DNA of 64,000 nt, taken from Rhodospirillales bacterium URHD0017. Lineage in GTDB: Bacteria > Pseudomonadota > Alphaproteobacteria > Reyranellales > Reyranellaceae. The notes beneath the pieces were generated by a model, which had not been told where the DNA came from, did not search any database, and was given only the letters and a program-made list of their open reading frames with translations. Below are positions 25,838 through 33,839 of this stretch, one piece after another; the stretch's first letter is position 1, and each line of letters starts with the position of its first letter. Location of the stretch: assembly GCA_900110395.1 (NCBI GenBank), contig FODP01000005.1, forward strand, positions 120,705 to 184,704, given 5' to 3'. The position numbers and the translations under genes were made by a program.

Positions 25838-26574
25838 CCGACATCCTGCTGATCAATCCCAACACCACGGCCTCGATCACCGACCTCGTCCTCAGGAACG
25901 CCAAGCGATTTGCCGCGAAAGGCACGAAGCTGCGCGCCGTCACCGGCGCCTTCGGGCCGCGCTACATCGCCTCGCGCGTGGGCTACGCGATCGCCGGCCA
26001 CGCCGCCGTCGACGCCTTCGCCAACGATCGCGGCCGCAAGGATGCAGTCGTGCTGGCCTGCTTCGGCGACCCGGGACTGGCGGCGCTGAAGGAGATCGCC
26101 AAGGTGCCGGTGGTCGGCATGGCTGAGGCCTCCATCCTGCAGGCCTGCGCGATCGGCCGCCGCTTCTCGATCGTGACGGGCGGCGAGCGCTGGCAATCGA
26201 TGCTCGAAGAGTTCGTCGCGAGCCACGGGCTGTCGTCGCGCCTCGCTTCGATCCGTACCGTCGCACCGACTGGCGCCGACATCGCGCGCAATCCGAAGGC
26301 CGCGATGGCGCTGCTGGCGAAAGGCTGCAGCGCCTGCGTGCGCGAGGACGGCGCCGACGTCGTGATCCTGGGCGGCGCTGGTCTCGCTGGCCTTGCGGCC
26401 AAGCTGAAGAGCGCCGTCGACGCGCCGCTGCTCGACGGCGTCGCCTGCGCGATCTCGATGGCGGAAGCTTTGGCCACGCAGAAGCCCGCGAAGGCAAGGA
26501 TGGGCGCGCTCGCGCTGCCCGCGCCGGTCGATAGCATCGGTCTGTCGCCGGCCCTGACCAAACTCATCGGATAA
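25834..26574 (+). CDS. Asp/Glu/hydantoin racemase family protein
   Basis: The 246-residue protein begins MTDILLINPNTTASITD, the classic start of hydantoin racemase (HyuE)-type Asp/Glu racemases. The two catalytic Cys positions are in VVLACFGDPGL (near residue 75) and LLDGVACAISMAEAL (near residue 205). These cofactor-independent enzymes racemise hydantoins or acidic amino acids. Its ATG overlaps the glycosylase stop (ATGA). A longer frame running through the glycosylase gene from 25291 is out of register with any homologue and was not used. Confidence 0.88.
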   Translation: MTDILLINPNTTASITDLVLRNAKRFAAKGTKLRAVTGAFGPRYIASRVGYAIAGHAAVDAFANDRGRKDAVVLACFGDPGLAALKEIAKVPVVGMAEASILQACAIGRRFSIVTGGERWQSMLEEFVASHGLSSRLASIRTVAPTGADIARNPKAAMALLAKGCSACVREDGADVVILGGAGLAGLAAKLKSAVDAPLLDGVACAISMAEALATQKPAKARMGALALPAPVDSIGLSPALTKLIG

Positions 26575-26589
26575 CCGCCTTGACATGAT

Positions 26590-26636
26590 GTGAATCCAGG
26601 TTCATTTCTTCGCTGAAGAAGTGAATTGGAATTCAT
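26590..26636. promoter_or_regulatory. Paired palindromic operators upstream of the TetR gene
   Basis: Two similar palindromes lie in the 65 nt before the TetR start codon: TGAATCCAGGTTCA at 26591-26604 and TGAATTGGAATTCA at 26622-26635. Both sit in the context gTGAAtnnnnTTCAt. Centres are 31 nt apart, about three helical turns, so two dimers could bind the same face. Between them TTCTTC and GAAGAA also pair. This fits autoregulation by the adjacent TetR protein; direct binding is inferred. Confidence 0.6.
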
Positions 26637-26639
26637 ATC

Positions 26640-27284
26640 ATGGCATACCGGCGCACCGAGCGGGTAGAAGAGCAGCTCCAGGACAAGCGCGATCGCATCC
26701 TGCAGGCCGTCCGTGCGGTGGTGGGCGAGGTCGGATTCCACGGCGCCCAGGTAGCGACGGTGGCAGAGGCAGCAGGCGTCGCGACAGGCACCGTCTATCG
26801 CCACTTTCCCTCCAAGGGCGAGCTCTTCGCCGAGGCGTTGGCGCTCAATGCGCAACATGAGGTCGATGTCGTCGCCGCAGTGGCGCAGGCCGATGGGTCA
26901 CCGTCGGCGCGGCTGGCCGACGCGTTGCGCGTCTTCTCCCGTCGCGCGGTGCGCGCACGCCGGCTCGCCTGGGCAATGATCGCCGAGCCGGCTGAGCCGG
27001 ACGTCGACGCCGCCCGTCTCACCTATCGGCGGGCATTTTCCGACGTCTTTGAACGGCTGATCCGAGAAGGCATCGACCAGGACGAATTTCCGCCGCAGAA
27101 CGCCCAGGCCTCGGCAGCCTGCCTGATGGGAGCGCTGAGCGAAGGCCTGATCGGGCCGCTGGCGCCCGAGGCAGGAAGCCTGCCCGACACCCGTGCGCTG
27201 ATCGAGCAGATCACCGCCTTCTGCCTGCAGGCAGTGTCGGCCAGGCACTACCCGTCCCTCCGCCTGGTGGAGAGCAAGCCATGA
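26640..27284 (+). CDS. TetR/AcrR family transcriptional regulator
   Basis: A 214-residue repressor-type protein. The N-terminal helix-turn-helix is clear: ILQAVRAVVGEVGFHGAQVA, then VAEAAGVATGTVYRHFPSKG (residues ~19-62). The C-terminal helical part would bind an effector and dimerise. It overlaps the Rieske oxygenase start by 4 nt, so regulator and first enzyme are translationally coupled. The upstream palindromes suggest autoregulation and control of the oxygenase-FAH-MFS-nitroreductase genes. Confidence 0.93.
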   Translation: MAYRRTERVEEQLQDKRDRILQAVRAVVGEVGFHGAQVATVAEAAGVATGTVYRHFPSKGELFAEALALNAQHEVDVVAAVAQADGSPSARLADALRVFSRRAVRARRLAWAMIAEPAEPDVDAARLTYRRAFSDVFERLIREGIDQDEFPPQNAQASAACLMGALSEGLIGPLAPEAGSLPDTRALIEQITAFCLQAVSARHYPSLRLVESKP

Positions 27285-28432
27285 CCACGCCCTGGCAACC
27301 CCTGTTCGAGCGACTCATCGGCGAACTCGACGGGCACAGCAGCCCTGACTGGCAGATGCCGAACACGACGCTCGATCCGTCGATCTACCGCGACCCCGAA
27401 CGCTTTGCCGCAGAACGCGATCGCTTGTTCCGCCGCCTCCCGCTTTGCGTCGGCCACGTCGACCAGCTCGCCCAGCCCGGCTCGGTGCTGGCCCTCGACC
27501 TGTGCGGCGTGCCGGTGTTGCTGGTGCGCGGGCGTGACGGACAGTTGCGCTGCTTCCTTAATGTCTGTCGCCACCGCGGCGCGCGGCTCGTCGCCGACGA
27601 AGGCACGGTGTGCCGCAAGCAGAGCCTTGTCTGTCCCTATCACGCGTGGACGTATCGGCTGGACGGGTCATTGGCCGGCCTGCCCCGCGCAGAAGCGTTT
27701 CCCGACCTCGAGCGCCACACGCTCGGCCTGCGCTCTCTGCCCTGTGCGGTCAGGCACGGCCTGATCTGGATCGTGCTCGATCCCACCGCAGATGCAGTGC
27801 TCGACATCGCGGGCCATCTCGGCGCGCTCGATCGCGAGCTGGAAGCCATCGGCCTCGGCAATCACCGCGTCTATCGGCAGCGCGCCCAGCGACGCGCCGC
27901 CAACTGGAAACTGATCATCGATGCCTTCCTGGAAGTCTATCACCTGCGTCGCCTGCACGCGGGCACGATCGGACCGTTCTTCGTCGACGCCGTGGCGGTG
28001 AACGACTCCGTGGGCTGTCACGTCCGATCGCTGATAGCGCGCGAGACCACGCCCGAGATCAAGGGGCTGCCGCCGCAGCAATGGAACCCGCAAGCGCACG
28101 CCACGCTGGTGCACTTCATCTTCCCCAATAGTGTTCTGATCTATCATCCCGACTACATCAGCCATCTCGGGCTGTTCCCGGTCGCGCCGGATGAGACATT
28201 GTTCGTGCATACCATGCTGATCCCCGAGGCGCCGGCTGACGAGAAGGCGGCGGCGCACTGGCAGCGATCTTTCGACCTGATCGATGCCGGCGTATTCGAC
28301 AAGGAGGATCTCGTCGTCTGTGAAGCGATCCAACGCGGTCTGGCAAGCGGCGCAAACGACGCGATGATCGTGGGCCAGCTGGAGCAGAACCTGCAGCGTT
28401 TCCATTCAACCGTGGACGCCGCACTGCGATAA
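27281..28432 (+). CDS. Rieske non-heme iron oxygenase, large (alpha) subunit
   Basis: A 383-residue aromatic-ring-hydroxylating-dioxygenase-like protein. The Rieske [2Fe-2S] ligands are Cys96-x-His98 (NVCRHRGARLV) and Cys118-x2-His121 (CPYHAWTYRLDG). The catalytic iron site follows in the NWKLIIDAFLEVYHLRRLH segment, with two His spaced H-x4-H. No beta subunit, ferredoxin or reductase gene is adjacent, so electron partners must come from elsewhere and the enzyme may be a homotrimer. It is coupled to the upstream TetR gene. FAH-family and nitroreductase genes downstream suggest aromatic catabolism. Confidence 0.9.
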   Translation: MTTPWQPLFERLIGELDGHSSPDWQMPNTTLDPSIYRDPERFAAERDRLFRRLPLCVGHVDQLAQPGSVLALDLCGVPVLLVRGRDGQLRCFLNVCRHRGARLVADEGTVCRKQSLVCPYHAWTYRLDGSLAGLPRAEAFPDLERHTLGLRSLPCAVRHGLIWIVLDPTADAVLDIAGHLGALDRELEAIGLGNHRVYRQRAQRRAANWKLIIDAFLEVYHLRRLHAGTIGPFFVDAVAVNDSVGCHVRSLIARETTPEIKGLPPQQWNPQAHATLVHFIFPNSVLIYHPDYISHLGLFPVAPDETLFVHTMLIPEAPADEKAAAHWQRSFDLIDAGVFDKEDLVVCEAIQRGLASGANDAMIVGQLEQNLQRFHSTVDAALR

Positions 28433-28473
28433 AAACACGGGACCGCCCGAGACCCGTGAGCTAGGGTCGGCTC

Positions 28474-29316
28474 ATGCGTCTGGTCAGTTTTCGCCATGCG
28501 GACACGCCGAAAATCGGCGCGGTCGTCGAAGGCGGTATTGTCGATCTCTCGGGACGGACCTCGTCGCGCTGGCCGAGCCTGCGCGATGCCATCGCCGCCA
28601 AGGCGCTGCCGGCGCTCGCCGCAGCGGCGAAGGGCGCCAAGGCCGATCTCTCCTTCGACGAGGTCGAGCTCAGCCCGGCCATTCCCAACCCCGACAAGAT
28701 CCTCTGCATCGGGCTCAACTACGCAAGCCACGTCGGCGAGGTCGGCCGCCAGCTGCCGACAGTGCCCAGTGTCTTCTCCCGCCTGCACAACACCCTGGTG
28801 CCGCACGGCGGCAACATCGTGCGGCCGCGCGCCTCGATCGATTTCGACTTCGAGGGCGAGCTTGCCGTGGTGATCGGCGAGCGCTGCCGGCATGTGCCGC
28901 GCGCCAGCGCGCTGTCGGTCGTGGCGGGCTACACCATCTTCCTCGACGGCAGCGTGCGCGACTTCCAGAAGCATTCGGTCACAGCCGGCAAGAACTTCCC
29001 GGCGACCGGCCCGCTCGGGCCATGGCTGGTGACGTCAGACGTGATCACCGATCCGCAGCGGCTCGAGCTGACGACGCGGCTGAACGGCAGCGTGGTGCAG
29101 CACGACACCACTGATCACATGATCTTCGACGTCGCCACCATCATCGAATACCTCTCGACCGTGACCTGGCTGGAGCCGGGCGACGTCATCGCCACCGGCA
29201 CGCCCGACGGAGTCGGTCTGGGCCGCAAGCCGCCGCTCTGGATGAAGGCCGGCGACAAGGTTGAGGTCGAGATCTCGGGAATCGGGGTTTTAGGCGTAAA
29301 TGTCGTCGACGAGTGA
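28474..29316 (+). CDS. Fumarylacetoacetate hydrolase family protein
   Basis: A 280-residue FAH-superfamily enzyme. Features are KILCIGLNYASHVGEVG (near residue 72), the metal-binding acidic residues in IDFDFEGELAVVIGERC, and the C-terminal GDVIATGTPDGVGLGRKPP. Members hydrolyse C-C bonds of ring-cleavage products or act as 2-hydroxyhepta-dienedioate isomerases and acylpyruvate hydrolases. It lies 41 nt after the Rieske oxygenase gene and overlaps the MFS gene by 17 nt. A role after ring opening is likely. Confidence 0.92.
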   Translation: MRLVSFRHADTPKIGAVVEGGIVDLSGRTSSRWPSLRDAIAAKALPALAAAAKGAKADLSFDEVELSPAIPNPDKILCIGLNYASHVGEVGRQLPTVPSVFSRLHNTLVPHGGNIVRPRASIDFDFEGELAVVIGERCRHVPRASALSVVAGYTIFLDGSVRDFQKHSVTAGKNFPATGPLGPWLVTSDVITDPQRLELTTRLNGSVVQHDTTDHMIFDVATIIEYLSTVTWLEPGDVIATGTPDGVGLGRKPPLWMKAGDKVEVEISGIGVLGVNVVDE

Positions 29317-30541
29317 GCAACTGCGCGCGCCCGCCGGGGCGGACGCCGGCTGGAGCCGTGACGCCAAGGTGATCGGCCTGATCTCGGCGGCGCATTTCAC
29401 CAGCCACGTGCATCTGATGCTGCTGCCGCCGATCTTCGGCCCGGTGCGCGAGGCCTTCGGCGTTTCCTACATCGAGATCGGCATCGCGCTGACCGCCTAC
29501 AACGTGATCTCGGCGGCCCTGCAGACGCCGGCCGGCTTCCTGGTCGACCGCATCGGCCCGCGCGCCATGCTGACCGGCGGCCTGCTGCTGGGCGCTACGG
29601 CGCTGCTGGTTGCAGCCCTGCTGCCGCACTACTGGATCTTCGTGGTGGCCTACGCCTTCCTGGGGCTCGCCAACACCGTCTATCACCCGGCCGACTATTC
29701 CATCCTGTCGGCCACGATCGACGAGAAGCGCATCGGCAAGGCCTTCTCGATCCATAACTTCGCGGGTTTCTTCGGCTCGGGCGTGACGCCGGCCATGGTG
29801 CTGACCATCGCCGCGGTCTGGGGCTGGCAGGGAGCCTTCCTGGCCGCGGCAGCGCTCGCGATCTGTTCGGCGACGCTGCTGATCGTGGCCGGCGGCATCC
29901 TGCCTAAATCCGTGCGGCTGCCCAAGAACGCCCGCCCGGGCGCCAGGGTCGGGCTGGGACTGCTGCTGAGCGGCCCGATCCTGCGCAACCTCCTGTTCTT
30001 CGTCTGCATCGCCATGGCCAATGGCGGCATCCAGACCTTTTCGGTCGTGGCCCTGGGCTCCCTGCACGGAACCCCGTCCACGGTCGCCAACATGGGCCTG
30101 TCGGGCTTCCTGCTGTTCAGCGCTGCCGGCGTCCTCGTGGGCGGCATCATCGCCGACCGCACGCCGCACCACGAATGGGTGGCAGCGGTGGGCTTTGCCT
30201 TCACCTCGGCCATGGCGATCCTGCTGGGCTGGGTCGACATGCCATCGGCCATCCTGATCTTCGTGATGTCGCTCGGCGGCCTGTTGAACGGCGTCATCCA
30301 GCCGTCGCGCGACATGATGGTGCGGGCGGTCACACCGGTCGGCTCGTTCGGCAAGGTGTTCGGCTTCGTCTCGACCGGGTTCAACCTCGGCGGCATGGTG
30401 GCGCCGCTGCTCTATGGCTGGCTGATGGACCGCGGCCAGCCACAGATGATCTTCGCCATCGTCACCGGCTTCATCATCCTGGCGCTGCTGACCGCCGTCA
30501 CGCGCCGCAAACCACAGGCTGCCGTATCATGGACGCGCTGA
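29300..30541 (+). CDS. MFS transporter
   Basis: A 413-residue inner-membrane MFS protein with about 12 helices. Motifs are GFLVDRIGPRAMLTGG in the first half and GGIIADRTPHHEW in the second, with Fsr/fosmidomycin-resistance-like helices. Its start lies within the FAH gene (17-nt overlap) and its end overlaps the nitroreductase gene by 13 nt. It probably imports the aromatic substrate of this operon or exports an intermediate. Confidence 0.88.
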   Translation: MSSTSEQLRAPAGADAGWSRDAKVIGLISAAHFTSHVHLMLLPPIFGPVREAFGVSYIEIGIALTAYNVISAALQTPAGFLVDRIGPRAMLTGGLLLGATALLVAALLPHYWIFVVAYAFLGLANTVYHPADYSILSATIDEKRIGKAFSIHNFAGFFGSGVTPAMVLTIAAVWGWQGAFLAAAALAICSATLLIVAGGILPKSVRLPKNARPGARVGLGLLLSGPILRNLLFFVCIAMANGGIQTFSVVALGSLHGTPSTVANMGLSGFLLFSAAGVLVGGIIADRTPHHEWVAAVGFAFTSAMAILLGWVDMPSAILIFVMSLGGLLNGVIQPSRDMMVRAVTPVGSFGKVFGFVSTGFNLGGMVAPLLYGWLMDRGQPQMIFAIVTGFIILALLTAVTRRKPQAAVSWTR

Positions 30542-31368
30542 CCCCGACCGACATCCAGGACAAGAAAGCGGCGCTCGCCCGCCGCTACGGCGCCGCCCTG
30601 CCACCAGCCGGGCCGTGGAACGAGACTATCGCCACCCTGCTCGACCACCGCTCGGTGCGCGGCTTTCTGTCCGATCCCGTGCCACCGGGCACCCTGGAAA
30701 CCCTGATCGCCGCCGCCCAGTCGGCCGCCACCAGCTCGAACATGCAGCTGTGGTCGGCCATCGCTGTCACCGATCCGGCCAAGCGCAAGGTGCTGGCCGA
30801 GATCGCCGGCGACCAGAAGCACATCGAGCAGTGCCCGCTGTACCTCGCCTTCGTGGCCGACATGTCGCGCAACGAGCGCATGTCGCAGGCCGAGCAGGTG
30901 ACCTTCGAGAACCTGCCTTACCTGGAAACCTTCATGGTGGCCTGCATCGACGCCGCGCTTGCTGCCCAGAACGCCGTGGTCGCCGCCGAATCACTGGGAC
31001 TGCGCACCGTCTATATCGGCGCCATGCGCAACGACCCGGCCCGGGTACATGAGCTGCTGGGCCTGCCGCCGAAGGCCTTCGTCGTGTTCGGCCTGTGCGT
31101 CGGCTACGCCGATCCTGCCTCGAAAAACGAGGTCAAGCCGCGCCTGCCGCAATCGACGGTCTTGCACCACGAACGCTACGACGCGGCGCCCGAGGTCCGC
31201 GACCGCCCGGTTTACGACGCCGAAATGGCCCAATTCTCGGCCCGCAACGAGATGCAGGCCACGACCTGGACCGCACGCATGCGGAACCGCATGGGGCCCC
31301 TGAAGGCGATGAACGGCCGCGAGCGCATCCGCGCCACGCTGGCCAAGCTGGGCTTCGAGATCCGCTAA
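30529..31368 (+). CDS. Nitroreductase family protein (NADPH-dependent FMN oxidoreductase)
   Basis: A 279-residue FMN-dependent nitroreductase-family enzyme. Features are LLDHRSVRGFLSDPVPPG (FMN phosphate-binding Arg region, residues ~38-55), AAQSAATSSNMQLWSAIAV, and AAQNAVVAAESLGLRTVYIG. It resembles NfsA/FRP-type oxidoreductases. The ATG at 30529 lies inside the MFS gene end (13-nt overlap), making it the last member of the TetR-controlled operon. It may reduce a nitro or quinone intermediate. Confidence 0.9.
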   Translation: MDALTPTDIQDKKAALARRYGAALPPAGPWNETIATLLDHRSVRGFLSDPVPPGTLETLIAAAQSAATSSNMQLWSAIAVTDPAKRKVLAEIAGDQKHIEQCPLYLAFVADMSRNERMSQAEQVTFENLPYLETFMVACIDAALAAQNAVVAAESLGLRTVYIGAMRNDPARVHELLGLPPKAFVVFGLCVGYADPASKNEVKPRLPQSTVLHHERYDAAPEVRDRPVYDAEMAQFSARNEMQATTWTARMRNRMGPLKAMNGRERIRATLAKLGFEIR

Positions 31369-31505
31369 AAGCCCCTGGGGGGCTTGTGTCCAAAGCAAGG
31401 CGGTTACCTTCCTCGGGCGGCAAAATGCGTCGCAACGCCAGCAACGGATGCTCGTTCTTCCCCTGCGCGGCCACCTCGGCCGCTTACAGGAAGAGGAAGC
31501 ACGCA

Positions 31506-31988
31506 ATGACCCATTCGCTGTTCTTCAAGGTAACCCGACCGGTTGCGATCGCGACCGTGGCCGGTGCGGCGCTCTTCGCGATGCCGGCAATGGCGCAGAC
31601 CAAGGAGCAGGCCGCCAAGCCGCCGGCCGCCGAGGCCGCAACCTCCAGCAAGCCTGAGACGGTCGAGCAGCGCATCACCACGCTGAAGGCCGCGCTCAAG
31701 ATCACGCCCGACCAGGAAAAGAAGTGGGACGGCGTGGCCCAGGCGATGCGCGACAACGCCAGCCGCATGGAGAAGCTGGTGGCCGAGAAGCGCAAGATCC
31801 CGCCCGAGAAGACCACCGCGGTCGACGACCTGAAGACCTATCAGGAGTTCACTGAGGTCCGCCTTGACGGCCTCAAGCACCTGACCTCGGCCTTCAAGTC
31901 GCTCTACGACTCGATGACGCCGGAGCAGAAGAAGAATGCCGACACGGTGTTCGAGCGCTATCACCCGGCCCCGGCCAAGCAGGGCTAA
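31506..31988 (+). CDS. Spy/CpxP-like periplasmic protein with LTxxQ-type motifs
   Basis: A 160-residue exported protein. The signal peptide is KVTRPVAIATVAGAALFAMP with cleavage near AMA-Q. The mature part is helical and charged, with two LTxxQ-like motifs, KITPDQEKKWDGVAQAMRD (residues ~72-90) and SMTPEQKKNAD near the end. This pattern occurs in Spy/CpxP envelope-stress chaperones. AGGAAG lies upstream of the ATG. It is followed 22 nt later by a small tyrosine-rich exported protein; the pair could serve envelope maintenance. Confidence 0.8.
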   Translation: MTHSLFFKVTRPVAIATVAGAALFAMPAMAQTKEQAAKPPAAEAATSSKPETVEQRITTLKAALKITPDQEKKWDGVAQAMRDNASRMEKLVAEKRKIPPEKTTAVDDLKTYQEFTEVRLDGLKHLTSAFKSLYDSMTPEQKKNADTVFERYHPAPAKQG

Positions 31989-32010
31989 CCTCTAACCCAC
32001 GGAGGCAACC

Positions 32011-32277
32011 ATGAAGATCCGCAATGCCATCGTGCTAGCCACCGGCCTCGTTGTCGGCTCGCTGGCCCTGGCCGCGCCCGCCAGCGCTGCGTGGTGGGGC
32101 AACGGCAACTACTACTACGACAACCGCTGGAACAACTACAACGACCGCTATTACGGCTACTACTACCGTGAGCCGCCGGTCGTTTACTCGACGCCGTACA
32201 ACTACGGCTACTATCCGCCGCCGGTGTACTACAGCCCGACTCCGACTCCGGGCTTCTCGCTCACCATCCGGCCGTAA
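32011..32277 (+). CDS. Small exported tyrosine/proline-rich protein
   Basis: An 88-residue protein of unknown function. Residues 1-26 are a clear signal peptide (IRNAIVLATGLVVGSLALAA, then PASA-A). The mature ~62 residues are very rich in Tyr, Asn and Pro (NGNYYYDNRWNNYNDRYYG, YYPPPVYYSPTPTPG), low-complexity and probably unstructured. GGAGG lies 8 nt before the ATG. The cluster ends at a strong intrinsic terminator 17 nt downstream. Similar YYY-rich exported proteins are common in alphaproteobacteria but have no assigned role. Confidence 0.8.
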   Translation: MKIRNAIVLATGLVVGSLALAAPASAAWWGNGNYYYDNRWNNYNDRYYGYYYREPPVVYSTPYNYGYYPPPVYYSPTPTPGFSLTIRP

Positions 32278-32293
32278 GACGACACAAGGAAAG

Positions 32294-32320
32294 CGGCGGG
32301 CAGCGATGCCCGCCGTTTTT
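32294..32320 (+). terminator. Intrinsic terminator after the tyrosine-rich protein gene
   Basis: A perfect 8-bp stem, CGGCGGGC and GCCCGCCG, with a 6-nt loop AGCGAT is followed directly by five T residues. It is a textbook rho-independent terminator on the plus strand, ending the 31506-32277 transcript. Confidence 0.9.
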
Positions 32321-32369
32321 CCTTGCCCGCGCCCGCGCCTGGGAAAGAATGGCCTTCGCGGAGGAAGCC

Positions 32370-33353
32370 ATGGACAGGCGCAGATTGCTGGTTGGCACGG
32401 GCGCTCTCATCGGTGCGGGACTTTCAACACCCGCGGTGTTCGCGCAAGACAAGTATCCGTCAAAGCCGATCCGGCTCGTGATCCCGTTCCCGCCGGGCGG
32501 CCCGACCGACATGATGGGCCGGCTCTATGGCGAGCGGCTGTCGGCGCTTCTCGGCAAGCCCGTCGTCATCGACAACAAGGCAGGCGCCGGCGGCATCGTT
32601 GGCGCCGACCTTGTCGCGAAGGCCAAGCCCGACGGCTACACCCTGTTGCTGGGCTCCTCCTCCACCCACGTTACCGGTCCGTTGCTGATGCCCAACGCGC
32701 CCTACCATCCGGTGCGCGACTTCACACTGTTCATCATCGGCTTCGTGCCCATGGTGATCTCCTGCCGTCCCGCGCTACCGGCGAACACGCTGCCGGAGTT
32801 CGTGGCCCTGCTGAAGGCCAACCCCGACAAGTATCGCCACGGCTCGTCCGGCATGGGCAGCATCGGCCATCTCGGCAGCGAGCTCTTCAAGCTCAAGGCC
32901 GGAGGATTGGCTTCCCTGCACGTCCCCTACAAAGGCAACAATGCCGCCGTGCAGGCGGAGCTGTCGGGCGAGGTCGACTGGTTGTTCGACACGATCGGCA
33001 CGACCCTTGGACATTACCAGGCGGGCAAGATGCGCTATCTGGCGGTCTGCGCCGAGCAACGCACCTCCGTCGTGCCCGAGCTGCCGACCACCGTCGAATG
33101 CGGCTTTCCGGAAGTCCTGGTGTCGACGGTCAATCCGGTCGCGCTGCCGGCCGGCGCGCCGGCCGAGGTCGTCGATACGATTGCGGTCGCCACGCGCCGC
33201 ATCATGACCGATGAAAAACTGCAGGCCGACCTTCGCGGGCTCGCGATCGAACCGGTAGCCGAAGCCGACCCGGCCAAGTCCGCCGCCTACTTCAGCGCCG
33301 AGCGCGACCGCTGGGCGCCGATCATCAAGGCGAGCGGCGCCCGGATGGAGTGA
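32370..33353 (+). CDS. Tripartite tricarboxylate transporter (Bug/TctC) substrate-binding protein
   Basis: A 327-residue periplasmic binding protein. It starts with a Tat-like signal (MDRRRLLVGTGALIGAG, cleavage near VFA-Q). The Bug fold is shown by YPSKPIRLVIPFPPGGPTD, VVIDNKAGAGGIVGADLVA, and VPYKGNNAAVQAELSGEVD. GAGGAAG supports the ATG at 32370 over 32349. No TctA/TctB membrane genes are adjacent, so it is an orphan binder, as is common in bacteria with many Bug proteins. It likely binds a carboxylated metabolite. Confidence 0.92.
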   Translation: MDRRRLLVGTGALIGAGLSTPAVFAQDKYPSKPIRLVIPFPPGGPTDMMGRLYGERLSALLGKPVVIDNKAGAGGIVGADLVAKAKPDGYTLLLGSSSTHVTGPLLMPNAPYHPVRDFTLFIIGFVPMVISCRPALPANTLPEFVALLKANPDKYRHGSSGMGSIGHLGSELFKLKAGGLASLHVPYKGNNAAVQAELSGEVDWLFDTIGTTLGHYQAGKMRYLAVCAEQRTSVVPELPTTVECGFPEVLVSTVNPVALPAGAPAEVVDTIAVATRRIMTDEKLQADLRGLAIEPVAEADPAKSAAYFSAERDRWAPIIKASGARME

Positions 33354-33368
33354 GGTAGAGAGGGCGAT

Positions 33369-33839
33369 CTAGGCTGGCCGCGGCGCCAGCGCTTTCTCGT
33401 AGAACACCGACCATTTGGAGTCGGGATAGTCGAGCACCGGGCCGCAGCGCGTGAAGCCGGCACGCTCGTAGACCGTCCAAGCCGCAGGATGGCGGTCGCC
33501 CGTTTCCAGCACCAGACGCCGCATCCCTTCGCTGCGCGCCAGGGCCTCGACCTGCTCGACGATCATCGCACCGATCTTGCGGCCGCGATGGGAGGGTCGG
33601 GTATACATGCGCTTGACCTCACCGATGCCGTCGGCATGGCGCTTCAATGCCCCGCAGGCCACGGCCTTGCCGTCCTCGCGGGCGATGAAGACCGTCGTCT
33701 CCGGTTCCGCCATCTGCTCGGCGGTCATGTGGAACACGAACTCCGGCGGCGTCAGGTCGAGCAGCGTTGCATTCAGCTCGCCAATCAGCGTGCGGACGTC
33801 ATCCTGCAACGAACTTTCAACGGCGATCGAGATCGTCAT
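33369..33839 (-). CDS. GNAT family N-acetyltransferase
   Basis: A 156-residue acetyltransferase. Motif A, which binds acetyl-CoA, is KRMYTRPSHRGRKIGAMIVE (RGRKIG near residue 85), followed by LARSEGMRRLVLETGDRHPA and YERAGFTRCG. The target molecule is unknown. Its ATG shares one nt with the stop codon of the upstream alcohol dehydrogenase gene, so the two are cotranscribed. Confidence 0.88.
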   Translation of the reverse strand: MTISIAVESSLQDDVRTLIGELNATLLDLTPPEFVFHMTAEQMAEPETTVFIAREDGKAVACGALKRHADGIGEVKRMYTRPSHRGRKIGAMIVEQVEALARSEGMRRLVLETGDRHPAAWTVYERAGFTRCGPVLDYPDSKWSVFYEKALAPRPA

